A stretch of DNA of 43,334 nucleotides from an uncultured beta proteobacterium. Lineage in GTDB: Bacteria > Pseudomonadota > Gammaproteobacteria > Burkholderiales > Burkholderiaceae_C. The notes beneath the pieces were generated by a model. It had not been told where the DNA came from and did not search any database. It was given only the letters and a program-made list of their open reading frames with translations. Below, piece by piece: positions 36,001-43,334 of the stretch (positions are counted from its first letter, which is position 1; each line of letters opens with the position of its first letter). The stretch spans positions 1 through 43,334 of the forward strand of contig CAIYDK010000075.1 in the NCBI GenBank assembly GCA_903924955.1, given 5' to 3'. Both the position numbers and the translations under genes were made by a program.

Positions 36001-37536
36001 GTGATTTCCGAACCCGAATTTCAAGCGCTGGCGTCCCAGGGCTTCAATCGCATCCCCTTGATGGCGCAGGCCTTTGCTGACCTGGAAACGCCGCTCTCGC
36101 TGTACCTGAAATTGGCCCATATGCCAGGCGAGTCCGGTGCGACCGATGCCGACACCGGCAAAAACAGCTTTCTGCTGGAGTCTGTGGTGGGGGGTGAACG
36201 CTTTGGTCGCTACAGTTTCATTGGTCTGCCGGCGCGCACTTTGTTGCGCGCCAGTGGATTCGGCGCTGATGCCCTGACCGAGGTGGTGACCGACGGTGTG
36301 GTGGTTGAGACGTCCAAAGTCAATCCACTCGACTTCATTGCCAGTTACCAGAAGCGTTTCAAAGTGGCGCTGCGCCCCGGGCTGCCCCGGTTCTGTGGCG
36401 GACTGGCCGGCTACTTTGGCTATGACGCGGTGCGCTATATCGAGAAGAAGCTCGAAGCCAGTTGCCCACCTGACGAATTGGGCTGCCCCGACATTCTGTT
36501 GCTACAGTGTGAAGAGCTGGCCGTCATTGATAACCTGTCGGGCAAGCTGTACCTGATCGTCTATGCCGACCCCGGCCAGAGCGAGGCGTATTCGCGCGGC
36601 AAGCGCCGTCTGCGGGAATTGAAAGAGCGGCTGGCCCAGGCGGTCAGCATTCCCGCAGTGAAGCCAACACGCAGCTACCCGGCGCAACGCGACTTTGCCA
36701 AGGCCGACTACATTGCCGCGGTGGAGCGCGCCAAGGAGTTGATTGCCGGTGGCGACTTCATGCAGGTGCAGGTGGGCCAGCGCATCAAGAAGCGCTACAC
36801 CGAGTCACCACTGAGCCTGTACCGGGCGCTGCGGTCGCTGAACCCCAGCCCCTACATGTATTACTACCACTTTGGGGACTTTCATGTGGTGGGGGCTTCG
36901 CCGGAGATTTTGGTGCGCCAGGAGCTGGTCACTACCGAAGAATCAGTATCCACCAAGGTCACCATCCGGCCATTGGCCGGCACCCGCCCCCGTGGCGCCA
37001 CGCCTGAACTGGACAAGGCTGCCGAGGCCGAGCTGGTGGGTGACCCCAAGGAGCGCGCCGAGCACGTGATGCTGATCGACCTGGCGCGCAACGACATCGG
37101 CCGTATTGCCAAGGTCGGCAGCGTCAAGGTATCGGATGCCTTTTGTGTAGAGCGATACAGCCATGTCATGCACATTGTGAGCAACGTCGAGGGCATATTG
37201 CTCGATGGCATGACCAGCATGGACGTGCTCAAGGCGACCTTTCCCGCGGGCACGTTGACCGGAGCGCCCAAGGTGCATGCCATGGAGTTGATCGATCAGT
37301 TGGAGCCCACCAAGCGAGGTCTATACGGCGGTGCCTGTGGCTACCTGAGCTACGCCGGCGATATGGACGTGGCCATTGCCATCCGCACCGGCATTATCAA
37401 AAATGACATTCTGTACGTGCAGGCCGCCGCCGGCGTGGTGGCCGACAGCGTGCCCGAGCTGGAATGGAAGGAAACCGAAGCCAAGGCGCGTGCCCTGTTG
37501 CGCGCGGCGGAACTGGTCGAGGAGGGACTGGAATGA
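36001..37536 (+). CDS. trpE: Anthranilate synthase component I
   Basis: A protein of 511 residues from GTG 36001, with AGAGG nine bases upstream. TrpE converts chorismate and ammonia to anthranilate, the first tryptophan step. Conserved blocks are [20 protein letters not shown] (the LLES feedback-binding element), [95 protein letters not shown] and [17 protein letters not shown]. It overlaps trpG by four bases (ATGA), which ensures equal synthesis of the two subunits. It probably responds to Trp by attenuation at the upstream leader. Confidence 0.97.
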   Translation: MISEPEFQALASQGFNRIPLMAQAFADLETPLSLYLKLAHMPGESGATDADTGKNSFLLESVVGGERFGRYSFIGLPARTLLRASGFGADALTEVVTDGVVVETSKVNPLDFIASYQKRFKVALRPGLPRFCGGLAGYFGYDAVRYIEKKLEASCPPDELGCPDILLLQCEELAVIDNLSGKLYLIVYADPGQSEAYSRGKRRLRELKERLAQAVSIPAVKPTRSYPAQRDFAKADYIAAVERAKELIAGGDFMQVQVGQRIKKRYTESPLSLYRALRSLNPSPYMYYYHFGDFHVVGASPEILVRQELVTTEESVSTKVTIRPLAGTRPRGATPELDKAAEAELVGDPKERAEHVMLIDLARNDIGRIAKVGSVKVSDAFCVERYSHVMHIVSNVEGILLDGMTSMDVLKATFPAGTLTGAPKVHAMELIDQLEPTKRGLYGGACGYLSYAGDMDVAIAIRTGIIKNDILYVQAAAGVVADSVPELEWKETEAKARALLRAAELVEEGLE

Positions 37537-38108
37537 AGCTCTTGATGATCGACAACTACGACAGCTTTACCTACAACATCGTCCAGTACTTTGGCGAGTT
37601 GGGTGCAGAGGTGGAAGTGTTTCGCAACGACGAGATCACCGTGCAAGGCATTGCCCAGCGCAACCCGGACCGTCTGGTGGTGTCGCCGGGGCCGTGTTCA
37701 CCGGCCGAGGCGGGCATCTCGGTAGCGGCCATTCAGCATTTCATGGGCAAGCTGCCCATCCTGGGTGTCTGTCTGGGGCACCAGAGTATTGGTGCGGCGA
37801 TGGGTGGCAAGATCGTGCGCGCTCAGCAACTGATGCATGGCAAAACATCGGTGATCACGACCACGCAGGAAGGCGTCTTTGCAGGCTTGCCCAAGCAGTT
37901 CACCGTCAACCGCTACCACTCGCTGGCCATTGAGCGCGCCACCTGCCCCAAGGATCTGGCGATCACGGCCTGGACGGATGATGGCGAGATCATGGGCGTG
38001 CGCCACACCGCGTTGGCGGATGCCGTGCGGATGGAGGGGGTGCAGTTCCACCCGGAAAGCATCCTCACCGAGCACGGTCATGCCATGTTGAAGAACTTCC
38101 TCCAATAA
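37533..38108 (+). CDS. trpG: Anthranilate synthase component II (glutamine amidotransferase)
   Basis: A protein of 191 residues from ATG 37533, overlapping trpE; GAGGAGG lies just upstream. It supplies ammonia from glutamine to TrpE. The class I amidotransferase triad is visible: [12 protein letters not shown] with the nucleophilic Cys, and [14 protein letters not shown] with His and Glu. The N-terminal signature is [13 protein letters not shown]-like ([18 protein letters not shown]), and [10 protein letters not shown] binds glutamine. In some bacteria this subunit also serves PabB; no pab gene is in the window. A family A repeat fills the space to ltaE. Confidence 0.97.
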   Translation: MKLLMIDNYDSFTYNIVQYFGELGAEVEVFRNDEITVQGIAQRNPDRLVVSPGPCSPAEAGISVAAIQHFMGKLPILGVCLGHQSIGAAMGGKIVRAQQLMHGKTSVITTTQEGVFAGLPKQFTVNRYHSLAIERATCPKDLAITAWTDDGEIMGVRHTALADAVRMEGVQFHPESILTEHGHAMLKNFLQ

Positions 38109-38119
38109 TCAAGGGCATG

Positions 38120-38174
38120 ATTGCTATTTATTTGATAGCTGTTTGCGCATATTCCACGGGGGCTTGAGGCCAAT
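38120..38174 (+). repeat. Dispersed repeat family A, intergenic copy before ltaE
   Basis: It reads TTGATAGCTGTTTGCGCATA, then TTCCACGGGGGC and TTGAGGCCAAT. It ends at the base before the ltaE start codon, so its GAGG serves as the Shine-Dalgarno five bases upstream. I use this copy as the family reference. Confidence 0.8.
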
Positions 38175-39323
38175 ATGACTAAAATTATCGATCTACGCAG
38201 TGACACCGTCACCCAACCCACCCCTGCCATGCGTGCGGCCATGTTGGCAGCGCCCCTGGGGGATGATGTGTTTGGCGACGACCCCAGCGTCAACGCCTTG
38301 CAGGAGAAGATTGCCGCCATGCTGGGCTTTGAGGCGGCGCTCTTTATGCCCACCGGCACCCAAAGCAATCTGTGCGCGCTGCTGGCCCACTGTGGACGCG
38401 GTGACGAGTACATCGTGGGTCAACTGGCCCACACTTACCGCTATGAAGGCGGCGGTGCGGCGGTGCTGGGCAGCATTCAGCCCCAGCCACTGGCGCAGGA
38501 TGCGAGCGGCCAGATGGCGCTGGCTGACATTGCGGGAGCCATCAAGCCTGACGACAGCCACTTTGCCCGCACCCGACTGCTGTGTCTGGAAAACACCTGG
38601 AATGGTCACCGCATGCCCATGGACTACCTGGCACAGGCCACAGACTTGGCGCGCGAAAAGGGCCTGAGCTGCCACCTGGACGGGGCGCGGCTGTTCAATG
38701 CTGCTGTCGAGCAGGCACTCGTGGGCGACCAGATTTCGCAGTCAAATACAGCTTTAGCCCCCGTGGAATATGCGCAGCCAGCTATTAATTTGGAAGCAAC
38801 GGTGAGCCAGGCACGGCGCATTGTTGGTCACTTTGACAGTGTGTCGGTGTGCTTCAGCAAGGGACTGGGCGCACCCATCGGTTCGGCTTTGTGCGGTAGC
38901 CAGGCGCTGATCGCTCGTGCCCACCGCATCCGCAAAATGGCCGGTGGCGGCATGCGCCAGTCCGGTTTGCTGGCGGCAGCGGCCTCGTATGCGTTGGACC
39001 ATCACATCGCCCGGCTTGCCCAAGATCACGCAATGGCGCAGCGCCTGGCGTCTGGACTACAGGGCATTGAAGGGCTCAGTGTTCGCTCCGCCCAGACCAA
39101 CATCGTGTTCGTGGAGGTGGCCAATGGTCGGGGGCCGGATTTGCTGGCCTATCTGAAAGACCATAGCGTTCTTGCCACTGGCCTCATCGGCTTGCGCTTT
39201 GTAACGCATCTGGATGTGGATGCCGTGGGCATTGACTACACATTGGACTGCATTCGCCGGTTTTTCAGGGGCCAGGCGGCTGCACAAACGGCACCCGCCG
39301 CGCCCGGGGCTGGTGTGTATTGA
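38175..39323 (+). CDS. ltaE: Low-specificity L-threonine aldolase, with a repeat-encoded insert
   Basis: A protein of 382 residues, longer than E. coli LtaE (333). It is a PLP enzyme that cleaves threonine or allo-threonine to glycine and acetaldehyde. Blocks are IDLRSDTVTQPTPAMRAAML, GDDVFGDDPSVNALQ, PTGTQSNLCAL, HLDGARLFNAAV and VCFSKGLGAPIGSALCG, with the PLP lysine at residue 229. Between HLDGARLFNAAV and VCFSKGLGAP there are about 20 extra residues (NTALAPVEYAQPAINLEATV), encoded by an antisense family A repeat. The gene follows trpG inside the trp cluster. The C-terminus is Ala/Pro-rich. Confidence 0.94.
   Translation: MTKIIDLRSDTVTQPTPAMRAAMLAAPLGDDVFGDDPSVNALQEKIAAMLGFEAALFMPTGTQSNLCALLAHCGRGDEYIVGQLAHTYRYEGGGAAVLGSIQPQPLAQDASGQMALADIAGAIKPDDSHFARTRLLCLENTWNGHRMPMDYLAQATDLAREKGLSCHLDGARLFNAAVEQALVGDQISQSNTALAPVEYAQPAINLEATVSQARRIVGHFDSVSVCFSKGLGAPIGSALCGSQALIARAHRIRKMAGGGMRQSGLLAAAASYALDHHIARLAQDHAMAQRLASGLQGIEGLSVRSAQTNIVFVEVANGRGPDLLAYLKDHSVLATGLIGLRFVTHLDVDAVGIDYTLDCIRRFFRGQAAAQTAPAAPGAGVY
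38741..38802 (-). repeat. Dispersed repeat family A, antisense copy inside ltaE
   Basis: On the minus strand it reads CCAAATTAATAGCTGGCTGC, GCATATTCCACGGGGGCTAA and AGCTG. It shares GCGCATATTCCACGGGGGCT with the copy 600 bp upstream at 38120. It is read in the same phase as the antisense copy in the PIN gene. Confidence 0.8.
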
Positions 39324-39336
39324 GGGGACTGCGGCC

Positions 39337-39996
39337 ATGCCACTGGACCAACTTCTGCTTTTTGTTGCAGCCGGCTTGCTGCTCAACCTCACACCGGGCC
39401 CTGACGTGCTGTACATCGTCGCCAACGCCCTGCGTGGCGGCGCCCGCGCCGGGATGGTGGCCGCACTGGGCATCACGGCCGGTTGCTTTGTCCATATTTT
39501 TGCCGCTGCCGTGGGCGTCAGTGCCCTGATGGCGGCGTCCGCCACGGCGTTCACCGTGCTCAAGTGGCTGGGCGCAGCCTATCTGGTCTATGTGGGCCTG
39601 CAATTGCTTCTGTCCAAAGCCGGGTCTGCTATCAAATTGGAAGCTTCTCACGCTGATTCCACGGGGGCTACCGGCCAGAATGCGTACAAGACTATTTTCC
39701 TTCAAGGCTTCTGGACGAATGCACTGAACCCGAAGGTGGCGCTGTTCTTTCTGGCCTTTCTGCCCCAGTTCATCGCGCCCGCAGTGGAGCACAAGCCGCT
39801 GGCCTTTTTGCTGCTGGGTCTGCTGTTCAACTTCAACGGCCTGTGGGTGAACCTGGGTTGGGCCATTGCGGCCGCCTGGCTGGCTAACCGGGCCAGCCTG
39901 TTCAAGAGCAGCCTGCACTGGCTGGACCGCGTGGCTGGCGCACTGTTCATCGGATTCGGAATCAAACTGGCGCTGACACAAGCGCCCAACGCATAG
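39337..39996 (+). CDS. LysE/RhtB-family amino-acid exporter
   Basis: A protein of 219 residues from ATG 39337, with GAGGGG nine bases upstream overlapping the ltaE stop. About six transmembrane helices are visible. The family signature is [41 protein letters not shown], and the later block [25 protein letters not shown]. Relatives export lysine, threonine, homoserine or leucine; the substrate is unknown. Its place between ltaE and trpD suggests threonine, glycine or an aromatic amino acid. Its loop after helix 3, [18 protein letters not shown], is encoded by a family A repeat. Confidence 0.92.
   Translation: MPLDQLLLFVAAGLLLNLTPGPDVLYIVANALRGGARAGMVAALGITAGCFVHIFAAAVGVSALMAASATAFTVLKWLGAAYLVYVGLQLLLSKAGSAIKLEASHADSTGATGQNAYKTIFLQGFWTNALNPKVALFFLAFLPQFIAPAVEHKPLAFLLLGLLFNFNGLWVNLGWAIAAAWLANRASLFKSSLHWLDRVAGALFIGFGIKLALTQAPNA
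39626..39680 (+). repeat. Dispersed repeat family A, in-frame copy in the LysE-family gene
   Basis: It reads TGCTATCAAATTGGAAGC, then TTCCACGGGGGCTACCGGCC. It falls in the cytoplasmic or periplasmic loop between helices, where an insert would be tolerated. Confidence 0.8.
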
Positions 39997-40007
39997 AAGG
40001 AAACCCC

Positions 40008-41054
40008 ATGCCCACACTACTTGGCCAGATCACTCCGCAGGAGGCCCTGCAGCGCACCATTGAGCACCGTGAAATCTTCCACGACGAGATGCTGCACCTG
40101 ATGCGCCAGATCATGTCCGGCGAGATGTCGCCCGTGATGATGGCCGCGCTGATCACCGGACTGCGCGTCAAAAAGGAAACGATTGGCGAAATTTCGGCCG
40201 CAGCCGAAGTGATGCGCGAGTTTTCCACCAAGGTCGAGATCGCCGACAAAACCCACCTGGTGGACATTGTGGGCACCGGGGGTGACGGCTCGCATACGTT
40301 CAATATCTCCACCTGCTCGATGTTTGTGGCCGCCGCAGCCGGGGCCAAGGTCAGCAAGCACGGCGGGCGCAGTGTCAGCAGCAAGAGCGGCAGTGCCGAT
40401 GTGCTGGAGGCTTTGGGGCTGAACATCAACCTGTCGCCCGCGGCGATTGCCCGTTGCGTGGCCGAGCAGGGCATTGGCTTCATGTTTGCGCCCAACCACC
40501 ATCCCGCCATGAAGAATGTGGCGCCGGTGCGCAGGGAAATGGGTATCAAGACCATTTTCAATCTGCTGGGCCCGTTGACCAACCCGGCCAGCGCCCCCAA
40601 TATCCTGATGGGCGTGTTCCACGCCGATCTGGTGGGTATCCAGGTGCGCGTGATGCAGCGTCTGGGCGCCGAGCATGCGGTGGTGGTGTATGGCCGCGAT
40701 GGCATGGACGAAGTGAGCCTGGGAGCCTCTACCCTGGTGGGTGAGCTCAAGGACGGCAAGGTTACCGAGTACGAAATTCACCCGGAAGACTTCGGCATGG
40801 TCATGGCCAGCAACCGTGCGCTGAAGGTGGAAACCGCCGAGGATTCCAAGGCCATGCTCATGGGTGTACTGGACAACCAGGCCGGTGCGCCCAAGGACAT
40901 TGTCGTGCTCAACGCCGGTGTGGCGCTGTACGCGGCCAACGTGGCGCCGAGCATGATGGAGGGTATACAGTTGGCGCGCACCGCCATTGAATCCGGTGCG
41001 GCCAAAGCCAAACTGCAGGCACTGATCAAACTATCGGGCGAACTCGCGCAGTGA
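40008..41054 (+). CDS. trpD: Anthranilate phosphoribosyltransferase
   Basis: A protein of 348 residues from ATG 40008, with AAGGA six bases upstream. It joins anthranilate to PRPP. Motifs are [18 protein letters not shown] (the PRPP loop), [58 protein letters not shown], and [12 protein letters not shown]. The last codons, ELAQ, and the TGA stop lie in a half copy of the family R palindrome. In the consensus, the base at the stop would be C (CGA), and the frame would run on for about 29 codons through the next copy. The stop therefore depends on one base. Confidence 0.97.
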   Translation: MPTLLGQITPQEALQRTIEHREIFHDEMLHLMRQIMSGEMSPVMMAALITGLRVKKETIGEISAAAEVMREFSTKVEIADKTHLVDIVGTGGDGSHTFNISTCSMFVAAAAGAKVSKHGGRSVSSKSGSADVLEALGLNINLSPAAIARCVAEQGIGFMFAPNHHPAMKNVAPVRREMGIKTIFNLLGPLTNPASAPNILMGVFHADLVGIQVRVMQRLGAEHAVVVYGRDGMDEVSLGASTLVGELKDGKVTEYEIHPEDFGMVMASNRALKVETAEDSKAMLMGVLDNQAGAPKDIVVLNAGVALYAANVAPSMMEGIQLARTAIESGAAKAKLQALIKLSGELAQ

Positions 41055-41071
41055 TGTGCTCTGACCCCAAC
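41042..41071 (+). repeat. REP-like palindrome (family R), half copy containing the trpD stop
   Basis: Thirty bases matching the right half of the full copy 40 bp further on, with one difference (CAGTGATG for CAGCGATG) that makes the TGA stop of trpD. Confidence 0.85.
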
Positions 41072-41081
41072 TAAGACTGAA

Positions 41082-41128
41082 ACCTTGTGGGTCAGACCAC
41101 TCGCGCAGCGATGTGCTCTGACCCCAAC
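41082..41128. repeat. REP-like palindrome (family R), full copy between trpD and trpC
   Basis: Identical over 47 bases to 13659-13705. The arms GGGTCAGA and TCTGACCCC flank CTCGCGCAGCG. With the half copy it forms a tandem pair filling the trpD-trpC gap and may alter mRNA stability or expression of trpC. Confidence 0.9.
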
Positions 41129-41132
41129 AAAT

Positions 41133-41138
41133 TAAAAT
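41133..41138 (+). promoter_or_regulatory. -10-like hexamer TAAAAT five bases before trpC
   Basis: TAAAAT, then ATGAC, then the trpC ATG, with no Shine-Dalgarno. It could give trpC its own leaderless transcript downstream of the REP pair. Confidence 0.4.
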
Positions 41139-41143
41139 ATGAC

Positions 41144-41932
41144 ATGAGCGACATTCTGGACAAAATTACCGCCGTCAAGCGCGAAGAGGTGGCGCAGGCG
41201 CTCACCCGCAAATCACTGGCGGTGGTGCGCGCCGACGCCGAGTCGCGGGTGCTGACGCGTGACTTTGTGGGTGCGCTCAGGGCCAAGATTGCGGCAGGCC
41301 GCCCCGCTGTGATTGCTGAAATCAAAAAAGCCAGCCCCAGCAAAGGCGTGCTGCGCGAAGACTTCATTCCGGCTGACATCGCGCAGTCCTACGCCGAGCA
41401 CGGTGCGGCCTGCTTGTCGGTCCTCACCGACGTGCAGTTTTTTCAGGGTGAGGTGGACTTCCTCAAGCAGGCGCGAGCCAGTTGCCAGTTGCCCGTGCTG
41501 CGCAAGGACTTCATGGTCGACCCGTACCAGATCTATGAATCGCGCGCCATGGGTGCAGATTGCATTTTGCTGATTGCCGCCTGCCTGGATGACGCGCAGA
41601 TGAAAGATCTGGAAGCTATCGCCCGCAGCCTGGACATGGCGGTGCTGGTGGAGGTGCACGATGGCGCCGAGCTGGAGCGTGCGCTCAAGCTGAAGACGCC
41701 GCTGATCGGCATCAACAATCGCAACCTGAAGACCTTTGAGGTAACGCTGGACACCACACTGGCGCTCAAAGCCCTGGTTCCGGCCGACCGCCTGCTGGTG
41801 ACCGAGAGCGGCATCCTCAATCGTGACGATGTGCTGCGCATGGCGGCGGCCGGCGTCAACGCCTTTCTGGTGGGCGAAGCCTTCATGCGTGCGCCAGACC
41901 CGGGCGAGGCGCTGGCGACATTGTTTGCCTGA
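41144..41932 (+). CDS. trpC: Indole-3-glycerol phosphate synthase
   Basis: A protein of 262 residues from ATG 41144; the track's longer start lies in the REP. It closes the indole ring of CdRP. TIM-barrel motifs are [97 protein letters not shown] and LLVTESGI. No trpF fusion is present. No trpF, trpB or trpA lies in the window; the trpFBA cluster is elsewhere, as in other betaproteobacteria. The lack of a Shine-Dalgarno and the upstream TAAAAT suggest leaderless translation. Confidence 0.97.
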   Translation: MSDILDKITAVKREEVAQALTRKSLAVVRADAESRVLTRDFVGALRAKIAAGRPAVIAEIKKASPSKGVLREDFIPADIAQSYAEHGAACLSVLTDVQFFQGEVDFLKQARASCQLPVLRKDFMVDPYQIYESRAMGADCILLIAACLDDAQMKDLEAIARSLDMAVLVEVHDGAELERALKLKTPLIGINNRNLKTFEVTLDTTLALKALVPADRLLVTESGILNRDDVLRMAAAGVNAFLVGEAFMRAPDPGEALATLFA

Positions 41933-41963
41933 AGGCGTTGGGCGTCTAATTTTGTAGCGTTAT

Positions 41964-42752
41964 ATGCCCACTTTAAAAGGGCTACAGGCTGATTTCTTTC
42001 AAAAGCCTGGGCAGACAGATGCAGTTGAGGCGGCGCTTGGCGGTTGGAATCCTGAGCGATGGAGCGTTGCCCCTGATTGGAGGCCGACGCTTGACCATTT
42101 TTTGAACAGCGATGCGGGGCGCGACCTGGCGCAGTTCATTGCACAAAGGGTGGCAGACGGTGCCACCATCTACCCCGCCGAGCCGTTGCGTGCGTTGGCA
42201 CTGACGCCGTTGGCCAGCGTGCGGGTGGTGATTTTGGGTCAGGACCCCTACCACGGGCCTGGGCAGGCCGAAGGGTTGGCGTTTTCGGTGGCGCCCGGGG
42301 TTGCACGGCCGCCGTCTCTGCGCAACATTTTCAAGGAATTGGCCAGAGACCATTTGCAGGCGGGGGTCGTGTCAGCCGAGCCATCAGCCCCGGCGAATGG
42401 TTCGCTGCAGCGTTGGGCCCGGCAAGGCGTATTGCTGCTGAACACCTGCCTCACGGTCGAGCAGGGTCAACCCGCCAGTCACGCCAATCGCGGTTGGGAG
42501 GTGTTGACCGATTCAATCGTTCGTGCAGTTTTGAAAAATACGAGACCCGTTGTATTCATGCTGTGGGGTGCACATGCACAAAAAATGGCGACCACGGTGC
42601 GGGCGGCGCAGGGGCGTCACGCAGTGCTTTGCGCCAATCATCCTTCGCCACTTTCGGCGTTGCGCCCTCCACAGCCCTTTATCGGGTGCGGCCACTTCAG
42701 TCAGGCCAATGACTTTCTGCAAAAATCAGGTGAGTCTGCCGTGGATTGGTGA
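41964..42752 (+). CDS. ung: Uracil-DNA glycosylase
   Basis: A protein of 262 residues from ATG 41964. Ung removes uracil from DNA and starts base-excision repair. The water-activating motif is ILGQDPYHGPGQAEGLAFSV (GQDPYHGP at residues 92-99), the substrate pocket block is GVLLLNTCLTVEQGQPASH, and the DNA-intercalation loop is HPSPLSALR. The start region may overlap a decayed family A repeat (41943-41995), and there is no Shine-Dalgarno, so the start codon is not certain; MPTLKGLQADFF lies before the conserved domain. It is followed by a hairpin and tRNA genes. Confidence 0.95.
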   Translation: MPTLKGLQADFFQKPGQTDAVEAALGGWNPERWSVAPDWRPTLDHFLNSDAGRDLAQFIAQRVADGATIYPAEPLRALALTPLASVRVVILGQDPYHGPGQAEGLAFSVAPGVARPPSLRNIFKELARDHLQAGVVSAEPSAPANGSLQRWARQGVLLLNTCLTVEQGQPASHANRGWEVLTDSIVRAVLKNTRPVVFMLWGAHAQKMATTVRAAQGRHAVLCANHPSPLSALRPPQPFIGCGHFSQANDFLQKSGESAVDW

Positions 42753-42754
42753 CG

Positions 42755-42780
42755 CGATTGCCACGAACTTTCGGCAATCG
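42755..42780. terminator. Hairpin after ung
   Basis: CGATTGCC and GGCAATCG form a perfect eight-bp stem with a ten-base loop between ung and tRNA-Tyr. There is no T run, so terminator activity is uncertain. Confidence 0.4.
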
Positions 42781-42793
42781 GGCAAAAAGGTGG

Positions 42794-42799
42794 CATAAT
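42794..42799 (+). promoter_or_regulatory. Candidate -10 (CATAAT) for the tRNA-tuf transcript
   Basis: CATAAT, 14 bases before the tRNA-Tyr 5' end. The -35 region is poor. Confidence 0.4.
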
Positions 42800-42813
42800 C
42801 CGGGGTTCACCTT

Positions 42814-42899
42814 GGAGAGGTGGCCGAGTGGTTAATGGCAGCAGACTGTAAATCTGCCCTCTTACGAGTACGCTGGTTCGAATCCAGCCCTCTCCACCA
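42814..42899 (+). tRNA. tRNA-Tyr (GTA)
   Basis: The acceptor GGAGAGG pairs with CCTCTCC, followed by A and an encoded CCA. The anticodon loop CTGTAAA gives GTA. It has the long variable arm of bacterial tRNA-Tyr (total 86 bases) and the T loop GGTTCGAATCC. GUN anticodons such as this one are substrates of Tgt and QueA encoded in this window. Confidence 0.97.
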
Positions 42900-42948
42900 G
42901 TGATGTGCTGATATTGGATATGTAAGGAATCTTCCTAAGGAAGCCTGT

Positions 42949-43022
42949 GCGGGGTTCGTATAGTGGTAATACCTTAGCCTTCCAAGCTAAAGCGAGGAGT
43001 TCGATTCTCCTACCCCGCTCCA
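42949..43022 (+). tRNA. tRNA-Gly (TCC)
   Basis: The acceptor GCGGGGT pairs with ACCCCGC, then T and an encoded CCA. The anticodon loop CTTCCAA gives TCC, which reads GGA and GGG. The T arm is AGTTCGATTCT. It is 74 bases, 49 bp after tRNA-Tyr. Confidence 0.97.
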
Positions 43023-43057
43023 TAGTCGGTTCGTTGCGTCAGGTTGTTAAAGAATTT

Positions 43058-43132
<75 letters not shown>

Positions 43133-43211
43133 GGTTTGTGCGCGGCCAGCGCTGTGTTGGTTTAGCGACGAATGTTGTTGATTTGAATCCATTACTTTTC
43201 GGAGTCTGACA

Positions 43212-43334
43212 ATGGGAAAAGAAAAATTCACACGTACCAAGCCCCACGTGAACGTGGGCACGATTGGCCACGTTGACCACGGCAAGACCACGCTGACAGC
43301 GGCCATCACCTCGGTGCTGGCATCCAAGTTCGGC
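43212..43334 (+). CDS. tuf: Elongation factor Tu, N-terminal part (runs off the window)
   Basis: The first 41 codons are [32 protein letters not shown], with the GHVDHGKT P-loop of EF-Tu. GGAG lies seven bases before ATG 43212. EF-Tu carries aminoacyl-tRNA to the ribosome. It lies 79 bp after tRNA-Thr and is probably in one transcript with the three tRNAs, as in the tufB operon. The rest of the gene is outside the window. Confidence 0.97.
   Translation, partial: MGKEKFTRTKPHVNVGTIGHVDHGKTTLTAAITSVLASKFG

Overview
The window is a stretch of ordinary bacterial chromosome, high in G+C and densely coded on both strands. It looks like a betaproteobacterium of the family Comamonadaceae, probably close to Rhodoferax or Polaromonas. 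The pointers are the PhaM granule protein, the recG / oxyR / ubiA and argS / SPOR / dsbA orders, lptA-lptB-rpoN, a trp cluster carrying extra genes, and family-type dispersed repeats. This placement is recognition by eye, not a database search. I see no phage, insertion sequence, plasmid or CRISPR array.

Layout. 1-2771: end of a TonB-dependent receptor, a small HTH-like protein, PhaM and a FIST sensor protein. 2766-6373 (minus): queA, an HD-GYP phosphodiesterase and tgt, so two queuosine steps flank a c-di-GMP enzyme. 6433-11469 (plus): recG, a membrane-anchored protein of unknown function, oxyR and ubiA. 11546-11830 (minus): a PsiF-type protein. 11961-15088 (plus): argS, a SPOR protein and dsbA. 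15128-17034 (minus): a two-domain polyphosphate:AMP phosphotransferase and a small unknown protein. 17226-22936 (plus): lptA, lptB, rpoN, an RlmL-type methyltransferase, a PIN protein and a YecA/SEC-C protein. 23061-24860: a chemoreceptor. 24871-26942: a divergent LysR regulator / NAD-dependent epimerase pair. 26875-29582 (minus): apaG, thiL, an AHSA1-domain protein and pgpA. 29652-32527 (plus): rpe and a PAS-GGDEF-EAL protein. 32588-35599 (minus): a second chemoreceptor and two paralogous chalcone-isomerase-like exported proteins. 35749-41932 (plus): a probable trp leader, trpE, trpG, ltaE, a LysE-type exporter, trpD and trpC. 41964-43334: ung, tRNA-Tyr, tRNA-Gly, tRNA-Thr and the start of tuf.

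The most interesting signal is a set of short dispersed repeats. Family A (about 50 bp) lies inside five genes: rpoN, thiL and the LysE gene in one orientation, ltaE and the PIN gene in the other. Within each orientation every copy is read in the same phase, so each adds a related peptide. A sixth copy directly precedes ltaE and supplies its ribosome-binding site. Family B (about 70 bp) abuts the rpoN start and lies between thiL and apaG. Family R is a REP-like palindrome with two identical 47-bp copies (after argS and before trpC), a half copy that holds the trpD stop codon, and a divergent in-frame copy inside queA. These resemble Rickettsia palindromic elements in behaviour, though not in sequence.

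Other points of note are a probable, nearly leaderless trp leader peptide with a Trp-Pro-Trp run over an attenuator-like hairpin; ltaE and an exporter gene inside the trp cluster; several genes with a -10-like hexamer 5-7 bases before the start codon and no Shine-Dalgarno; matching palindromes upstream of the two chalcone-isomerase-like paralogues; and two chemoreceptors with nearly identical signalling domains but different tails.
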